Source: JABDKJ01 sp964609215 (GTDB taxonomy: Bacteria > Bacteroidota > Bacteroidia > Flavobacteriales_D > JABDKJ01). From it: a stretch of DNA of 64,000 nucleotides. Within the stretch, counting starts at the first letter, position 1; every line of letters starts with the position of its first letter. The DNA lies in contig CAZSQZ010000014.1 of assembly GCA_964609215.1 (NCBI GenBank), forward strand, positions 1 through 64,000, given 5' to 3'. Of the stretch, positions 45,059 to 54,565 are shown piece by piece. The notes under the pieces were generated by a model. That model made no database searches. It was not told the origin of the DNA and saw only the letters and a list, made by a program, of their open reading frames with translations. The translations under genes were made by a program, and so were the position numbers.

Positions 45059-45811
45059 TTACAGGCTAGATTTAATAATGGGCATTCTTGCTCTTGCTGT
45101 TCCCTGAATAACTACTAAATGGTATAATCCAGCAGGTAAGCCATCGGAATCAAGATCTAAATAATTTTCTTCAGCAACTTGATTAAGCGTTCCTTTTTTG
45201 ACCAATCTTCCCTGTACATCAAATAGGTTCCAGGAAATGTTTTCAGGACAAGAGGAGAGAATCTTAGAGGTGAATGACTCACTATGCGGGTTCGGATAAA
45301 CGCTTAAATCTAAACATCCATTATCTTCTATTTCTGGAATATCGGAGATGATTGCATCTTCTACGCCTATTCTCAACTCTGAAAACCCAACGCAGTCCCC
45401 TCCATGATTAGACAGCGCAGTAATGATCATATATTTTGCAGTAAGTCCTGTAAAGTCAGGCCCCTGAAATCCTTCATAGGTGCTTATGCCTGGAGCTTCC
45501 GGAAAATTAAAATTTCCCCATTCCGTCCATGTTACACCATCTACAGAATAATCTATTACCACTTCGTTCATTCCATTTTCTGTACTACCCGGAATATTTA
45601 AATTCCAAATTGTACTCACGCCCAAAGAATAGGTATGGTGAAAATCATAGAATATCCAATGTCCATTTCCTCTTGCCGAATTTGGATTCATAGAAGCTTC
45701 ACAAGAAATCCATGAGTCAAACCAGTTTCCATTATGTCTATCCTCAAAACATTGAGCTATGCTTGCTTGTGCAAGAATTAAAATCACGAAAATTATGCTA
45801 ATCTTTTTCAT
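45059..45811 (-). CDS. T9SS-sorted discoidin-like protein
   Basis: 250 residues. The signal peptide (about 1-19, ending SIAQ) is followed by a 145-residue domain whose strands (DSWISCEASMNPNSARGNGHWIFYDF, MNEVVIDYSVDGVTWTEWGNF, AKYMIITALSNHGG) resemble the F5/8 type C (discoidin) carbohydrate-binding fold. The last 75 residues are a T9SS sorting domain (SVYPNPHSESFTSKI, WNLFDVQGRLVKKG, PAGLYHLVV). It is last in the leftward DUF1800-DUF1501 group, 10 bases after the DUF1501 gene, and probably is a surface adhesin or binding protein. Confidence 0.82.
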   Translation of the reverse strand: MKKISIIFVILILAQASIAQCFEDRHNGNWFDSWISCEASMNPNSARGNGHWIFYDFHHTYSLGVSTIWNLNIPGSTENGMNEVVIDYSVDGVTWTEWGNFNFPEAPGISTYEGFQGPDFTGLTAKYMIITALSNHGGDCVGFSELRIGVEDAIISDIPEIEDNGCLDLSVYPNPHSESFTSKILSSCPENISWNLFDVQGRLVKKGTLNQVAEENYLDLDSDGLPAGLYHLVVIQGTARARMPIIKSSL

Positions 45812-45821
45812 TCTTGTTCGA

Positions 45822-47225
45822 TTAAATGTTCATGAAACCTATAGGTTGACCAGCACTCAAGTCTGAGAAGTTGGCAACGTTAGGAAATATTGAATTCAAG
45901 TCTGAATTGGAAACTCCAAACCACTGACCTAATTCAGAAAAATATTGATCTGCTGAAAGGGTAGGAATTAAAACTCCACCACCAACCTCAAGCGGATTTC
46001 CCAATTCGAGAGATGGAAACTGTCCATAAATATCTCCACCATTTACAGCGCCTCCCATAACCATTACATTTCCACCCCAGGCATGATCGGTTCCATTTCC
46101 ATTAGAGGTCAATGTCCTTCCAAAATCAGAAATGCTAAAGGTGGTCACTTCATTCTGTAAATTAATTTCTGTCATAGCAGCATTGAATTCACCTAAGGCA
46201 ATATCCACTTCCGTTAACATCGCCTCTTGAGACATTGTCAGCTCATCATGATGATCCCAACCATCATAATTCACAAAGAAAATTTGTCTACAAAAACCGA
46301 GACCCTCTCTGGCCTGCATAGTCTTTGCGATCATTCTAAACTGCTGAGACAATTGATTATCTGAGAAGTTGGTTTGCAAAGCTGGAGTATTCGATAAGGC
46401 TTCATTAAATTCTAATGTTGCATCCCTTGAATTTCTGATGGTATTTACATAGGTCTTTTTATAAATATCTTGATAAGTAGCATCCAACATATTATCCAAT
46501 GCCTGCGTTCTCAATTGTTCATAGATCCAACCATCGGGATTATAGCCTTCTATTCCCAAAGCTCCATCCTGACTGATAGCATATTCAATTGTACCATCGC
46601 TTTGCTGAAACACATTGGTTCCAGAAAGGGAGATATTCATGGAAATATTTTGATTGGCATTCATGCTCTGAACCAAATCTGCCATTCTTCCACCCCATCC
46701 TGTTGACGCTCTTTCGTGAGGTCTTCCTGTCATCCATTGCTGGGTTTGATCTGAGTGTGAAAATAAGCCCAAAGGTAAAGGGTGAATTCCGCTGAAATAC
46801 TGGTTTTTTGTGGTGGGCTCAACCAGATTACCAATGTTTGTAATAAAGGCTAAATTCTGATTAGAGAACATGGATTGCACCTGTGTCATAGCAGGGTGAA
46901 TACCATATAATTGACCATCGGGATTTAGAGCCGAAATAGGGAGAATATCCGTTTGAGGAATAGCCAGATTAGAACGGGTTATCGCATATTGACCGTATTC
47001 ATCATTTCCTCTTGGGATAAGCATATTAAAGGAATCATTTCCACCTCCCATTAGTAAACAAACCAATGCTTTATAGTTTGAATTGAGCATTGAATTATCA
47101 ATAGCTGCTGCATTCAAAGCCTTTAAGTTTATAAGCGAAGAAAACAAGGTTGTTGTTCCTAATGCAGCACAACTTGCTTGTCCTAGAAATTTTCTTCTTG
47201 AAATATCTTTGCGATCTTTACTCAT
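45822..47225 (-). CDS. DUF1501 (sulfatase-like fold) protein
   Basis: 467 residues with a twin-arginine-type signal (ISRRKFLGQASCAALG, about 8-25), so it is probably exported folded. The body carries DUF1501 features: LVCLLMGGGNDSFNMLIP, GLFSHSDQTQQWMTG, FVNYDGWDHHDE, and TFSISDFGRTLTSNGNGTDHAWGGNVMVMGG near the end, which are the metal-site regions of the alkaline-phosphatase/sulfatase-like superfamily. The reaction is unknown. It is 8 bases downstream of the DUF1800 gene; the two families occur together in many genomes. Confidence 0.9.
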   Translation of the reverse strand: MSKDRKDISRRKFLGQASCAALGTTTLFSSLINLKALNAAAIDNSMLNSNYKALVCLLMGGGNDSFNMLIPRGNDEYGQYAITRSNLAIPQTDILPISALNPDGQLYGIHPAMTQVQSMFSNQNLAFITNIGNLVEPTTKNQYFSGIHPLPLGLFSHSDQTQQWMTGRPHERASTGWGGRMADLVQSMNANQNISMNISLSGTNVFQQSDGTIEYAISQDGALGIEGYNPDGWIYEQLRTQALDNMLDATYQDIYKKTYVNTIRNSRDATLEFNEALSNTPALQTNFSDNQLSQQFRMIAKTMQAREGLGFCRQIFFVNYDGWDHHDELTMSQEAMLTEVDIALGEFNAAMTEINLQNEVTTFSISDFGRTLTSNGNGTDHAWGGNVMVMGGAVNGGDIYGQFPSLELGNPLEVGGGVLIPTLSADQYFSELGQWFGVSNSDLNSIFPNVANFSDLSAGQPIGFMNI

Positions 47226-47233
47226 GGCTGTTC

Positions 47234-49057
47234 TTATTTTAAAATTGCATAATCTGGACTAACCATAATTAAGTATAAGGCTAAGCGAACTCTAAGTTCT
47301 AAAAAACTCTGGCCTGTATTACTTCCGGTAATCTCAGAAATCGTCTCCTTAATAATTCCTCTTGTCTCTTCTGTTAGTTGTCCATTGGTGTAAACAACAT
47401 CCAAGTGATTTATAAGAACTTCTGGTTCCTGCGCCAAAGTTTCCAATTCATTATAATTGATAAATACGTTTTCAACACCTTCTTCAAAATTCCACATCAA
47501 AGCCCAGTTATTAAAAACATAAATACTATTCATGAATCCAACGCTGGTTCTGGAATTGTGTATTTGAAATTCTGGTGCAACTAAACCCGCGTTTGCAATA
47601 TCTCCAGCGGGTTGGTAACTAGGTGTGAAAAAATTGAATACGGATGGAGCAGCTAATGGTCCTTGTCCTGTTAATTGCAAAAATTCTATACCTGAGTTCC
47701 AATATAAATCATCTGGAGCCAACTTATCGTTTGCTCTTGCATATTGGAAATACCTCAACATGGGCTCTCTTAATTTCCCATGAAAGGATTCATTCAACCA
47801 TGCACAGCTTCTGGCTTCTTCATCCAATAAAATAGCTTTGATAACAGCTTTCATATCTCCTCTGACACCATTACCATTGTCTTCAAAAGCCAGTGCAACT
47901 TTTTCTATGTATTCTGGTGAAGGATTGGATTTAACCAGATTTTGAATTAATCTTAATGCTAGAAATGGCCCTACATTATTATGATTGAATAAATGATTAA
48001 CAGTCATTTCTATATCGAGCATTCCATCTTGCCCCGCTGGTATTACAAATCCATTTAATAATTCTTTGGAACTTTGATCGTGCCATTCATCATACATTGC
48101 CATGGGCTCTGAACGCACGGTCAAATAGAAGATCTCACCAAACATAGGTTCATCAACCCAGGGGTTTTCTATTATCGCACCAGGTCCCAAACCAGTAAAA
48201 ACCTGTGCAAATTCCTTTATATCATCATTATCATAAGTTGGAATGAGATTATCCTCAGCATCCAATACTTCAGATCCGTCCATATTTAATTCATGCAATC
48301 CAATGGAAAATAATTGCATAATCTCCCGAGCATAATTTTCATCTGGATGGATATTAAGTGAAGGGATTTCCAATGGGTTATTAAAATGACTTAAATACCT
48401 TCCCATCATTGGGTTCAGCGTTACATCAAGTAATAAATCTTCATAATTACCAAAGGCATTATCTAAAAGGATATCATAATAGGCCCCCAAACCATAACCG
48501 TAATCATATAATTCCGATCGAGCAGAAATAACCAATATTTCGCTTAGTGCCAGAGCTACTCTTTGTCTTAGCAAATCTTCATTGAACATATTATTATGCC
48601 AAAGCCCATAATAAAAATGGTGTCCAAATGGCCCGAAGAAATCATCAGGATCTCCACCATTTTGAACGAATATTCCCTTGGCTAAATTAAATGCAGAATC
48701 TGTTGCCTGAAACATAGACGCATAAGGCTTGGTAAATTGATCATCTATCCAGGCTTCAAAATCCATTTCTGCTACCTGCTCAATATATTCTCTATTGGCG
48801 CCTAATGTAGCTTGGCTCAAAAAACGAGCCGTTTCAAATAACCTGGCATCCATTCCACTTCCATTCAGTGTTTGTTCACCAGATGCTACTTCATCCCAGG
48901 CATTAGGTGAAAAACTGCTGCTGGTAATGAAATTTATACCTTGGCTATTACCTCCGCCTATATAATCTTCATACACCTGAGCGCTGAGATTTGAGAATAA
49001 CGAAATTGATAGGGATAAAAGGGCGAGTTTTAGTGTGGCTTTAAAAAGCATATACAT
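47234..49057 (-). CDS. DUF1800 family secreted protein
   Basis: 607 residues. The signal peptide (about 1-27) precedes a largely helical domain with the DUF1800 blocks: ARFLSQATLGANREYIEQV, FYYGLWHNNMFNEDLLRQRVALALSEIL, LNIHPDENYAREIMQLFSIGLHELNMDG, and FLALRLIQNLVKSNPSPEYI. The family has no assigned activity and is nearly always next to DUF1501, as here, so the two likely work together in the periplasm or on the cell surface. Confidence 0.92.
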   Translation of the reverse strand: MYMLFKATLKLALLSLSISLFSNLSAQVYEDYIGGGNSQGINFITSSSFSPNAWDEVASGEQTLNGSGMDARLFETARFLSQATLGANREYIEQVAEMDFEAWIDDQFTKPYASMFQATDSAFNLAKGIFVQNGGDPDDFFGPFGHHFYYGLWHNNMFNEDLLRQRVALALSEILVISARSELYDYGYGLGAYYDILLDNAFGNYEDLLLDVTLNPMMGRYLSHFNNPLEIPSLNIHPDENYAREIMQLFSIGLHELNMDGSEVLDAEDNLIPTYDNDDIKEFAQVFTGLGPGAIIENPWVDEPMFGEIFYLTVRSEPMAMYDEWHDQSSKELLNGFVIPAGQDGMLDIEMTVNHLFNHNNVGPFLALRLIQNLVKSNPSPEYIEKVALAFEDNGNGVRGDMKAVIKAILLDEEARSCAWLNESFHGKLREPMLRYFQYARANDKLAPDDLYWNSGIEFLQLTGQGPLAAPSVFNFFTPSYQPAGDIANAGLVAPEFQIHNSRTSVGFMNSIYVFNNWALMWNFEEGVENVFINYNELETLAQEPEVLINHLDVVYTNGQLTEETRGIIKETISEITGSNTGQSFLELRVRLALYLIMVSPDYAILK

Positions 49058-49245
49058 CCATTTAAATTTAAAAAAGCATGTAAATAGTTTATTTCTTAAA
49101 AATAATAGGAATAACTAAGCATATAACGGAATTTTCAAAAATTGTATCACATTACATGAATCTAGAATTCCCGTATTTGACCACTCCGACAAAGAATGGT
49201 TTAAGCTAAAAGACGAACAATAAGATAAAAAAGTTACTTTTTCTA

Positions 49246-50436
49246 CTATACTTCTTCAAATTTAGGAACCACAACTTTTACTTTTTCAGCGCATTCATTT
49301 GCTTTTTTTCGCAGTTCAAGCATATCGCAATTCAGATCATCATAACAAAGAATTACTGCCATTCTTCTATTTTCTCTTGTGGATGGCTTTCCAAAAATTC
49401 TGATGTCCGTTTTTTGTTTAGATAAAGCTTCTTCAACACCCTGATAACTTGGCCAACCATAATACTCGCTATCTGCCAATATAACTGAACTTACTCCTGC
49501 CCTGTTCAAGGTTATTTCCGGTATTGGCAGTCCTAAGATTGCACGTGCGTGCAATTCGAATTCATTTAAGTTCTGTGTACCTGCAAGTGTTGCCATACCT
49601 GTATCATGAGGTCTTGGCGAAAGTTCTGAAAAGTAAACACCGTCTGCGGAAATAAAAAATTCTACTCCCCAAATTCCGGCTCCACCTAAAGCCTTTGTCA
49701 CTTTTTCTGCCATCTCTTCGGCCTCTTTTATATCCTCATCTCGTAAAATACATGGCTGCCAGCTTTCTTGATAATCACCTCTCTCCTGACGGTGCCCTAT
49801 TGGAGGACAAAACAAAGTATTGCCATTTTTTTGACTTACTGTGAGCAATGTAATCTCCGTATGAAACGCTATAAACTCTTCAATAATTACTTCCTTCAAA
49901 TCTCCACGACTTCCTTCGATTGCATAATTCCAACAGGTTTGAATATCATCTTCACTCTTTACTATGGATTGTCCCTTACCAGAAGAAGACATCAATGGTT
50001 TAACGACACAGGGAATTCCAATTTCCTTAACTGCAATTTTAAAATCCTCCATATTATCAGCATAGAGATATTTTGCCGTTTTCAAACCTAAGTCTTTTGC
50101 TGCAAGGTCTCTGATCAACTTTCGGTTCATGGTAAAGTTTGCCGCCTTTGCGCTAGGTACAACATTAAATCCTTGTTCCTCATACGCAAAGAAACGCTCT
50201 GTCCGAATGGATTCTACTTCTGGAACAATTAAGATAGGATTGTGTTTTACTACTACTCTATCCAGATCCTGAGCATTGAGCATATTAATGACCTCAAACT
50301 CATCTGCAACTTGCATTGCAGGAGCATTTTCATAATTATCGCAAGCAACAACATATTTTCCCAATCTCTTTAACGCAATGACTAATTCCTTTCCCAACTC
50401 TCCTGAACCCAGTAGAAGTATTTTTTCCTTTGACAT
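49246..50436 (-). CDS. purT: Formate-dependent phosphoribosylglycinamide formyltransferase
   Basis: 396 residues, the expected PurT length. The N-terminus has the GSGELGKELVIALKRLG nucleotide-binding turn. The ATP-grasp region contains CVVKPLMSSSGKGQSIV and IIEEFIAFHTEITLL, and the GVEFFISADGVYFSELSPRPHDTGM block is diagnostic for PurT/PurK-type enzymes. It makes formyl-GAR from GAR, formate and ATP in de novo purine synthesis, replacing folate-dependent PurN. The DUF1028 gene is divergent from it. Confidence 0.96.
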   Translation of the reverse strand: MSKEKILLLGSGELGKELVIALKRLGKYVVACDNYENAPAMQVADEFEVINMLNAQDLDRVVVKHNPILIVPEVESIRTERFFAYEEQGFNVVPSAKAANFTMNRKLIRDLAAKDLGLKTAKYLYADNMEDFKIAVKEIGIPCVVKPLMSSSGKGQSIVKSEDDIQTCWNYAIEGSRGDLKEVIIEEFIAFHTEITLLTVSQKNGNTLFCPPIGHRQERGDYQESWQPCILRDEDIKEAEEMAEKVTKALGGAGIWGVEFFISADGVYFSELSPRPHDTGMATLAGTQNLNEFELHARAILGLPIPEITLNRAGVSSVILADSEYYGWPSYQGVEEALSKQKTDIRIFGKPSTRENRRMAVILCYDDLNCDMLELRKKANECAEKVKVVVPKFEEV

Positions 50437-50458
50437 ATTCTGTTATATCTTTAAGAGT

Positions 50459-50466
50459 CAAAATTA
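50459..50466 (-). promoter_or_regulatory. Possible -7 element for purT
   Basis: On the minus strand this reads TAATTTTG, a TAnnTTTG match, 22 bases upstream of the purT ATG. No clear -33 element. Confidence 0.35.
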
Positions 50467-50485
50467 ACCCAATAAGCAAGAAAAC

Positions 50486-51481
50486 ATGAAATTGAAATAT
50501 CTTTTATTCACGCATTTTGCTTTTATGAGTTTCCTGCTTTCTGCTCAACATACATTTAGTATTGTAGCTGTAGATTCAATAACAGGAGAAATTGGAAGTG
50601 CTGGTGCAACTTGTGGAGATAGCATAATATGGCCAGGTACTCTTGGTGCTCTTCTCATTAGTGATGTAATTCCAGGTGTAGGAGCAATTCATACACAATC
50701 TTATCATTCTTTCGATAATCAAGCAGAAGCTCATTTAAAAATGGAACAGGGACTTTCACCTCAGGAAATAATTACTTGGATGGAAAACAATGATGTTCAA
50801 GATAACCCATTAATACGACAGTACGGTATTGTAGATTACAATAACGGTTCCCCTCGTTCTGCAGCTTATACTGGAAGCAACTGCTTTGATTATAAAAACC
50901 ATATTCTAGGCCCCAATTATGCCATTCAAGGAAATATTCTTTTAGGCCAGGAAGTATTGGATAATATGGAGAGCAATTTCCTAAATACCAATGGAAGTTT
51001 AGCGGATAAATTAATGGCTGCTATGCAAGGTGCTAAAATAATTGGCGCAGATACTAGGTGTTTTGAAGATAGCACAAGTTCTCTTTCCGCTTTCATTCGA
51101 GTTGCTTTACCTAATGACCATCCCGATTCTTTGTATTTAGATTGTAATATTGCTGGTACTCCTCAATGGGTTGAGCCCATAGATGTGCTTCAATCAAAAT
51201 ACAACCAATGGCTTTTGACTACTTCGATTGAAAATGCAGAAGACGAATTTAGTTTTAGTATTCAACCCAACCCAGCAGAGAATAGATTCATATTAAATTG
51301 GGGCTTAGATAGTTCAGAGAAGCAAATAAACATCTATAATAACGCTGGACAAAAAATATGGACTAAGAAATCAACAGATGCCCAAGAAGAAATTCTTATA
51401 GATGGTTGGTCAAAAGGCATTTACAATATTGTCATAGAAAGTGAGAAAGGTTCCAGAATAAAACAGCTTGTCGTAAAATAA
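50486..51481 (+). CDS. DUF1028 protein with T9SS sorting domain
   Basis: 331 residues. The signal peptide ends LLSAQ (about residue 20) and is followed directly by HTFSIVAVDSITGEIGSAGAT, the DUF1028 opening that belongs to the Ntn-hydrolase-like fold. The domain runs to about residue 240. The C-terminal 80 residues are a T9SS sorting domain (IQPNPAENRFILNW, INIYNNAGQKIW, KGIYNIVI). DUF1028 proteins are found in many bacteria with unknown activity. It is exported to the cell surface here. Confidence 0.87.
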   Translation: MKLKYLLFTHFAFMSFLLSAQHTFSIVAVDSITGEIGSAGATCGDSIIWPGTLGALLISDVIPGVGAIHTQSYHSFDNQAEAHLKMEQGLSPQEIITWMENNDVQDNPLIRQYGIVDYNNGSPRSAAYTGSNCFDYKNHILGPNYAIQGNILLGQEVLDNMESNFLNTNGSLADKLMAAMQGAKIIGADTRCFEDSTSSLSAFIRVALPNDHPDSLYLDCNIAGTPQWVEPIDVLQSKYNQWLLTTSIENAEDEFSFSIQPNPAENRFILNWGLDSSEKQINIYNNAGQKIWTKKSTDAQEEILIDGWSKGIYNIVIESEKGSRIKQLVVK

Positions 51482-51483
51482 AA

Positions 51484-51516
51484 AAAGTCCTCCCGAATAA
51501 ACGAGAGGACTTTATT
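51484..51516. terminator. Bidirectional Rho-independent terminator
   Basis: AAAGTCCTC (51484-51492) pairs with GAGGACTTT (51505-51513). The T stretch on the plus strand and the A stretch before it (T on the minus strand) make it work for both convergent genes (DUF1028 and the TPR lipoprotein). Confidence 0.82.
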
Positions 51517-51535
51517 TCATTTAAACTCTTATCGA

Positions 51536-53227
51536 TTAGAAACCTAAAGCGTCTTTATACTTTAAGAATTCCGCATCTTTCATTGCACGATCTTTCATAG
51601 AAGAATCCATAGCAATTGACTTTGCAAGGTGTCCTGCAATTGCAGCTGAATTTCCTGTTCTAGCAGCTATAATAGCTCTTAAATAATGTCCTGTTGCGCT
51701 ATCTCCGTCAACAGCATTATCTAGAATAGAAGTAGCTCCTGAAGCGTCTCCATTTAAGATTCTAGCTAAAGCAGCATTACAACTGTTTACACCCTGAAGG
51801 TTTCTAACAGCATCAGCATAATTTCCATCTTGAATTTCAACTATAGCCATGTTCGCTTTAACTTCTGGTCCTGCAGAAACTGCATCTTTATACATTTTAT
51901 ATGCTGTTTCTCTATCTCCACCTAAACGAGTATGAGTCGCAACATTATTTGTTACTTCAGCACTAGCAGGTGCTAATTCATCTGCTTTCATGAATGCATT
52001 TTTTGCTTCAGACATTTTATTTTGAAGCATTAATACATAACCTTCATTATTCCATGTTCTATAATCTTCTGGAAATCCTTTTCTGGCAGCAGTATACATT
52101 GCTAATTTCTGATCTAAATCTTCTGTTAAAGTTGCTGCTTTAAGCAATTCTTCAACATTTAAAGTTCCAGGTTCAGTAGTTCCCAACTTCAACAACTCTT
52201 CATCAGAATAACCCGTAATTTCATAATTTACGGTAGGAGCTGTTCTTCTTAACTGAGGAAGAACATCCTTCTTAATCTCGTTATAAGTAACCGTTAAGTT
52301 TCTGATATCTTTTTCTCTCTTGTCCAGATCTTTTTCCTGTTCAAGGATTCTAATGATTAAGTCCTTATCTTCTATGTTACTCGCTAACATAGCTTGCTTG
52401 AAACCATCCCAATCTTCACCTTTACCCATACTATTGAAAACATTTTCAACTTCTGGCAAACCAGCTTTATTCATTAGCTTGGTTAAAGTCTTTACACCAG
52501 CAGTTGCTCTTCTTGTAGCAAGAGCATCATTCTTGTCTATTTCTCCTTCAGGAGAAGCAAACGCTGGATTATCTATTTGCTTAATATCCCATCTTGGGTT
52601 GGAAGCTACATCCTGAAAAAATGTTTCCAGATTCTTAATATCCTCTTGACTAAGCTCAGATCTTCTCACCGTTGATTGATTCACCAAGAAATTAATTTCT
52701 GCTTTTGTATCGTGCTTAGTTATTCTTTCAAATTTATCCATAGAAGAAATAGGTTGTTCATCAGAAACCACTAAATATGGAGTAGCAACAACACCATCGG
52801 CAATTTTCACTTCATCCAAAACTTTATCTGCAACCCCTTTACCAGCTTTCACCTTTAGGTAAACCTCAGACTGCATCATATCAGATGTAAAATCTATTTG
52901 ATCAGAGTAATCAAAAGTTCCTCCCGTTTTGCTATTGATTACAATACCATTACCAGGAGCGTTTTCCCCCTGAACAGTAATTGTTTTAAATGCAACTTCA
53001 GATCCATCTGTTTTTCTTAGCACAGGTGTAATTTCGACAACTGCGTTTTTGTGCATTTTCTTTTCCGGTACCGTTGCTTTCGCATTTAAGGTAACCATAT
53101 CTCCATGCGCCTCCAAAGGATCAGGCGTTACTTCATAAGTCACACCGTCAAATAAGGCGCAACTCGAAAACATTCCACTCATTAGAATAGCGAATGCAAG
53201 TGTTTTGATAGAATTCAATTTCATCAT
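51536..53227 (-). CDS. TPR-repeat lipoprotein
   Basis: 563 residues. The lipoprotein signal ends FSSC (about residue 23). Residues 30-180 are a beta-rich domain (VEITPVLRKTDGSEVAFKTITV), then a mixed central domain, and from about 360 onwards TPR-type helical repeats (DYRTWNNEGYVLMLQNKMSEAKNAFMKADELAP, AEVTNNVATHTRLGGDRETAYKMYKDAV). Homologues in Bacteroidota are abundant outer-membrane lipoproteins whose role is unknown; they probably act as scaffolds. It has a TACTTTTG -7-like element upstream (53264-53271). Confidence 0.85.
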   Translation of the reverse strand: MMKLNSIKTLAFAILMSGMFSSCALFDGVTYEVTPDPLEAHGDMVTLNAKATVPEKKMHKNAVVEITPVLRKTDGSEVAFKTITVQGENAPGNGIVINSKTGGTFDYSDQIDFTSDMMQSEVYLKVKAGKGVADKVLDEVKIADGVVATPYLVVSDEQPISSMDKFERITKHDTKAEINFLVNQSTVRRSELSQEDIKNLETFFQDVASNPRWDIKQIDNPAFASPEGEIDKNDALATRRATAGVKTLTKLMNKAGLPEVENVFNSMGKGEDWDGFKQAMLASNIEDKDLIIRILEQEKDLDKREKDIRNLTVTYNEIKKDVLPQLRRTAPTVNYEITGYSDEELLKLGTTEPGTLNVEELLKAATLTEDLDQKLAMYTAARKGFPEDYRTWNNEGYVLMLQNKMSEAKNAFMKADELAPASAEVTNNVATHTRLGGDRETAYKMYKDAVSAGPEVKANMAIVEIQDGNYADAVRNLQGVNSCNAALARILNGDASGATSILDNAVDGDSATGHYLRAIIAARTGNSAAIAGHLAKSIAMDSSMKDRAMKDAEFLKYKDALGF

Positions 53228-53263
53228 AAAATATTTTATAAGAGCTCTTATTTAAATGAACCG

Positions 53264-53271
53264 CAAAAGTA
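53264..53271 (-). promoter_or_regulatory. Possible -7 element for the TPR lipoprotein
   Basis: On the minus strand it reads TACTTTTG, a TAnnTTTG match, 37 bases upstream of the ATG. No clear TTG at -33. Confidence 0.45.
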
Positions 53272-53309
53272 ATTATTGTTTTGAGATAAAAAAAAGCCTG
53301 TTAAAAAAA

Positions 53310-53963
53310 CTAAAAGCCTGATAATGAATAATTTTCCTGTGGAATATTTAAGCCTTTAGCCCAATCCTTCTCAAGGATATTTTTCATATAGGCATAATCT
53401 TCTTCTTTATTCAAGAAATCAAGTTCCGAAATATCGATCAATACAACTGGAAAATCGCGCTGAGTTTTAAGGTAATTAAGGTACTCTTTCTGTAAATTTA
53501 ACAGATATGAAGAGTTAATTCTTTTTTCAAATTCTCTGCCCCGATTTGCAATATTCCTGAAAAGCTGCTCAATGTTTAAATGCAAATAAATCAAAAGGTC
53601 AGGTTTTGGCAGATTTGCGTTCATTATCTGAAATAAATTCTGAAAGAGTTTTAGTTCGTCTTCCTTCAAATTTATTTGAGCAAAAACAAGTGATTTAAAA
53701 AGAGCAAAATCAGAAATTATTTTTTCCCTAAAAAGATCGGATTGAGCTAAAATTTGGCTGAGTTGTCTGTATCTGTCCGCTAAAAATGAAAGCTCTACTG
53801 AAAAGGCATAACGTTCTTTATGGTTATAAAACTTTTCTAAAAAAGGGTTGGCTTCAAATTCCTCATGCAATGTTCTAGCCTTAAATTCATCGCAAAACAA
53901 ATTGCACAAAGTGGTTTTACCCGCTCCAATATTCCCTTCTATTGCAACATAAGAATAGTTCAT
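53310..53963 (-). CDS. Deoxynucleoside kinase
   Basis: 217 residues. P-loop AIEGNIGAGKTTLC at the N-terminus, then the conserved acidic FLADRYRQL region with the ERS/DRY-like motif, and a lid with NIANRGREFEKRI (R-x-R-type). This matches the deoxyadenosine/deoxyguanosine kinase type (dNK) of bacteria. It phosphorylates deoxynucleosides in the salvage pathway. Its start overlaps the folK stop by 4 bases, so it follows folK in one leftward operon. Confidence 0.9.
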   Translation of the reverse strand: MNYSYVAIEGNIGAGKTTLCNLFCDEFKARTLHEEFEANPFLEKFYNHKERYAFSVELSFLADRYRQLSQILAQSDLFREKIISDFALFKSLVFAQINLKEDELKLFQNLFQIMNANLPKPDLLIYLHLNIEQLFRNIANRGREFEKRINSSYLLNLQKEYLNYLKTQRDFPVVLIDISELDFLNKEEDYAYMKNILEKDWAKGLNIPQENYSLSGF

Positions 53964-54454
53964 TCCGCAAAAAGTCTCAAATCATTTTTATCTTTTAACT
54001 TCTTATACAATTGAGCAATTGTTTGGGCAAACATAGGGTGTTTTTTATTCGGACAAATATCCATTAAAGGAATAAGCACGAATCTTCTCTCCACTATTCC
54101 CAAATGGGGTACGACAAGATCATCTTCCTCTATAATTTCCTCATTGAAAAACAAAATATCTAAATCCAAGGTACGATCCTCATAGTGGTCTTTAGATTTC
54201 TTCCTAAGCAATTTCGCTTCAATATTCTGGTTCTTTTCCAACAACTTCTTTGGCTCTAAATCTGTTATAAACTCTACAACTAAATTCAAATAAGCACTAC
54301 TAGAAGCATAACCAAAAGGATGGCTTTCATAGATTGGAGACACGCTCAAAATCCGCCCTATTTTTTCAAGTTCTAATTTGGCCTTTTCAATGAAGTTTGT
54401 TCTTTCGCCCAAATTACTTCCAATCCCAATATAAACGGTATTAATCAGTTCCAT
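53960..54454 (-). CDS. folK: 2-amino-4-hydroxy-6-hydroxymethyldihydropteridine pyrophosphokinase
   Basis: 164 residues with the HPPK pattern: YIGIGSNLGERTNFI at the N-terminus, ESHPFGYASSSAYLNLVVE, and the signature EDRTLDLDILFFNEE that binds pterin and magnesium. It transfers pyrophosphate from ATP to the hydroxymethylpterin in folate synthesis. It is first in an operon with the deoxynucleoside kinase gene. Bacteroidota folK normally keeps this size. Confidence 0.95.
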   Translation of the reverse strand: MELINTVYIGIGSNLGERTNFIEKAKLELEKIGRILSVSPIYESHPFGYASSSAYLNLVVEFITDLEPKKLLEKNQNIEAKLLRKKSKDHYEDRTLDLDILFFNEEIIEEDDLVVPHLGIVERRFVLIPLMDICPNKKHPMFAQTIAQLYKKLKDKNDLRLFAE

Positions 54455-54525
54455 TTTATCTATAGCCGCTTGTCCTATTCAACCACCTTTAATGTAAAAT
54501 ATAGGACTCTGCCTATTTAGATTCG

Positions 54526-54533
54526 TACATTTG
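54526..54533 (+). promoter_or_regulatory. Possible -7 element for sppA
   Basis: TACATTTG, 32 bases upstream of the sppA ATG. The -33 element is not clear. Confidence 0.45.
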
Positions 54534-54565
54534 ATCAGCTTAATAACAAATTAAATAATTTAATA

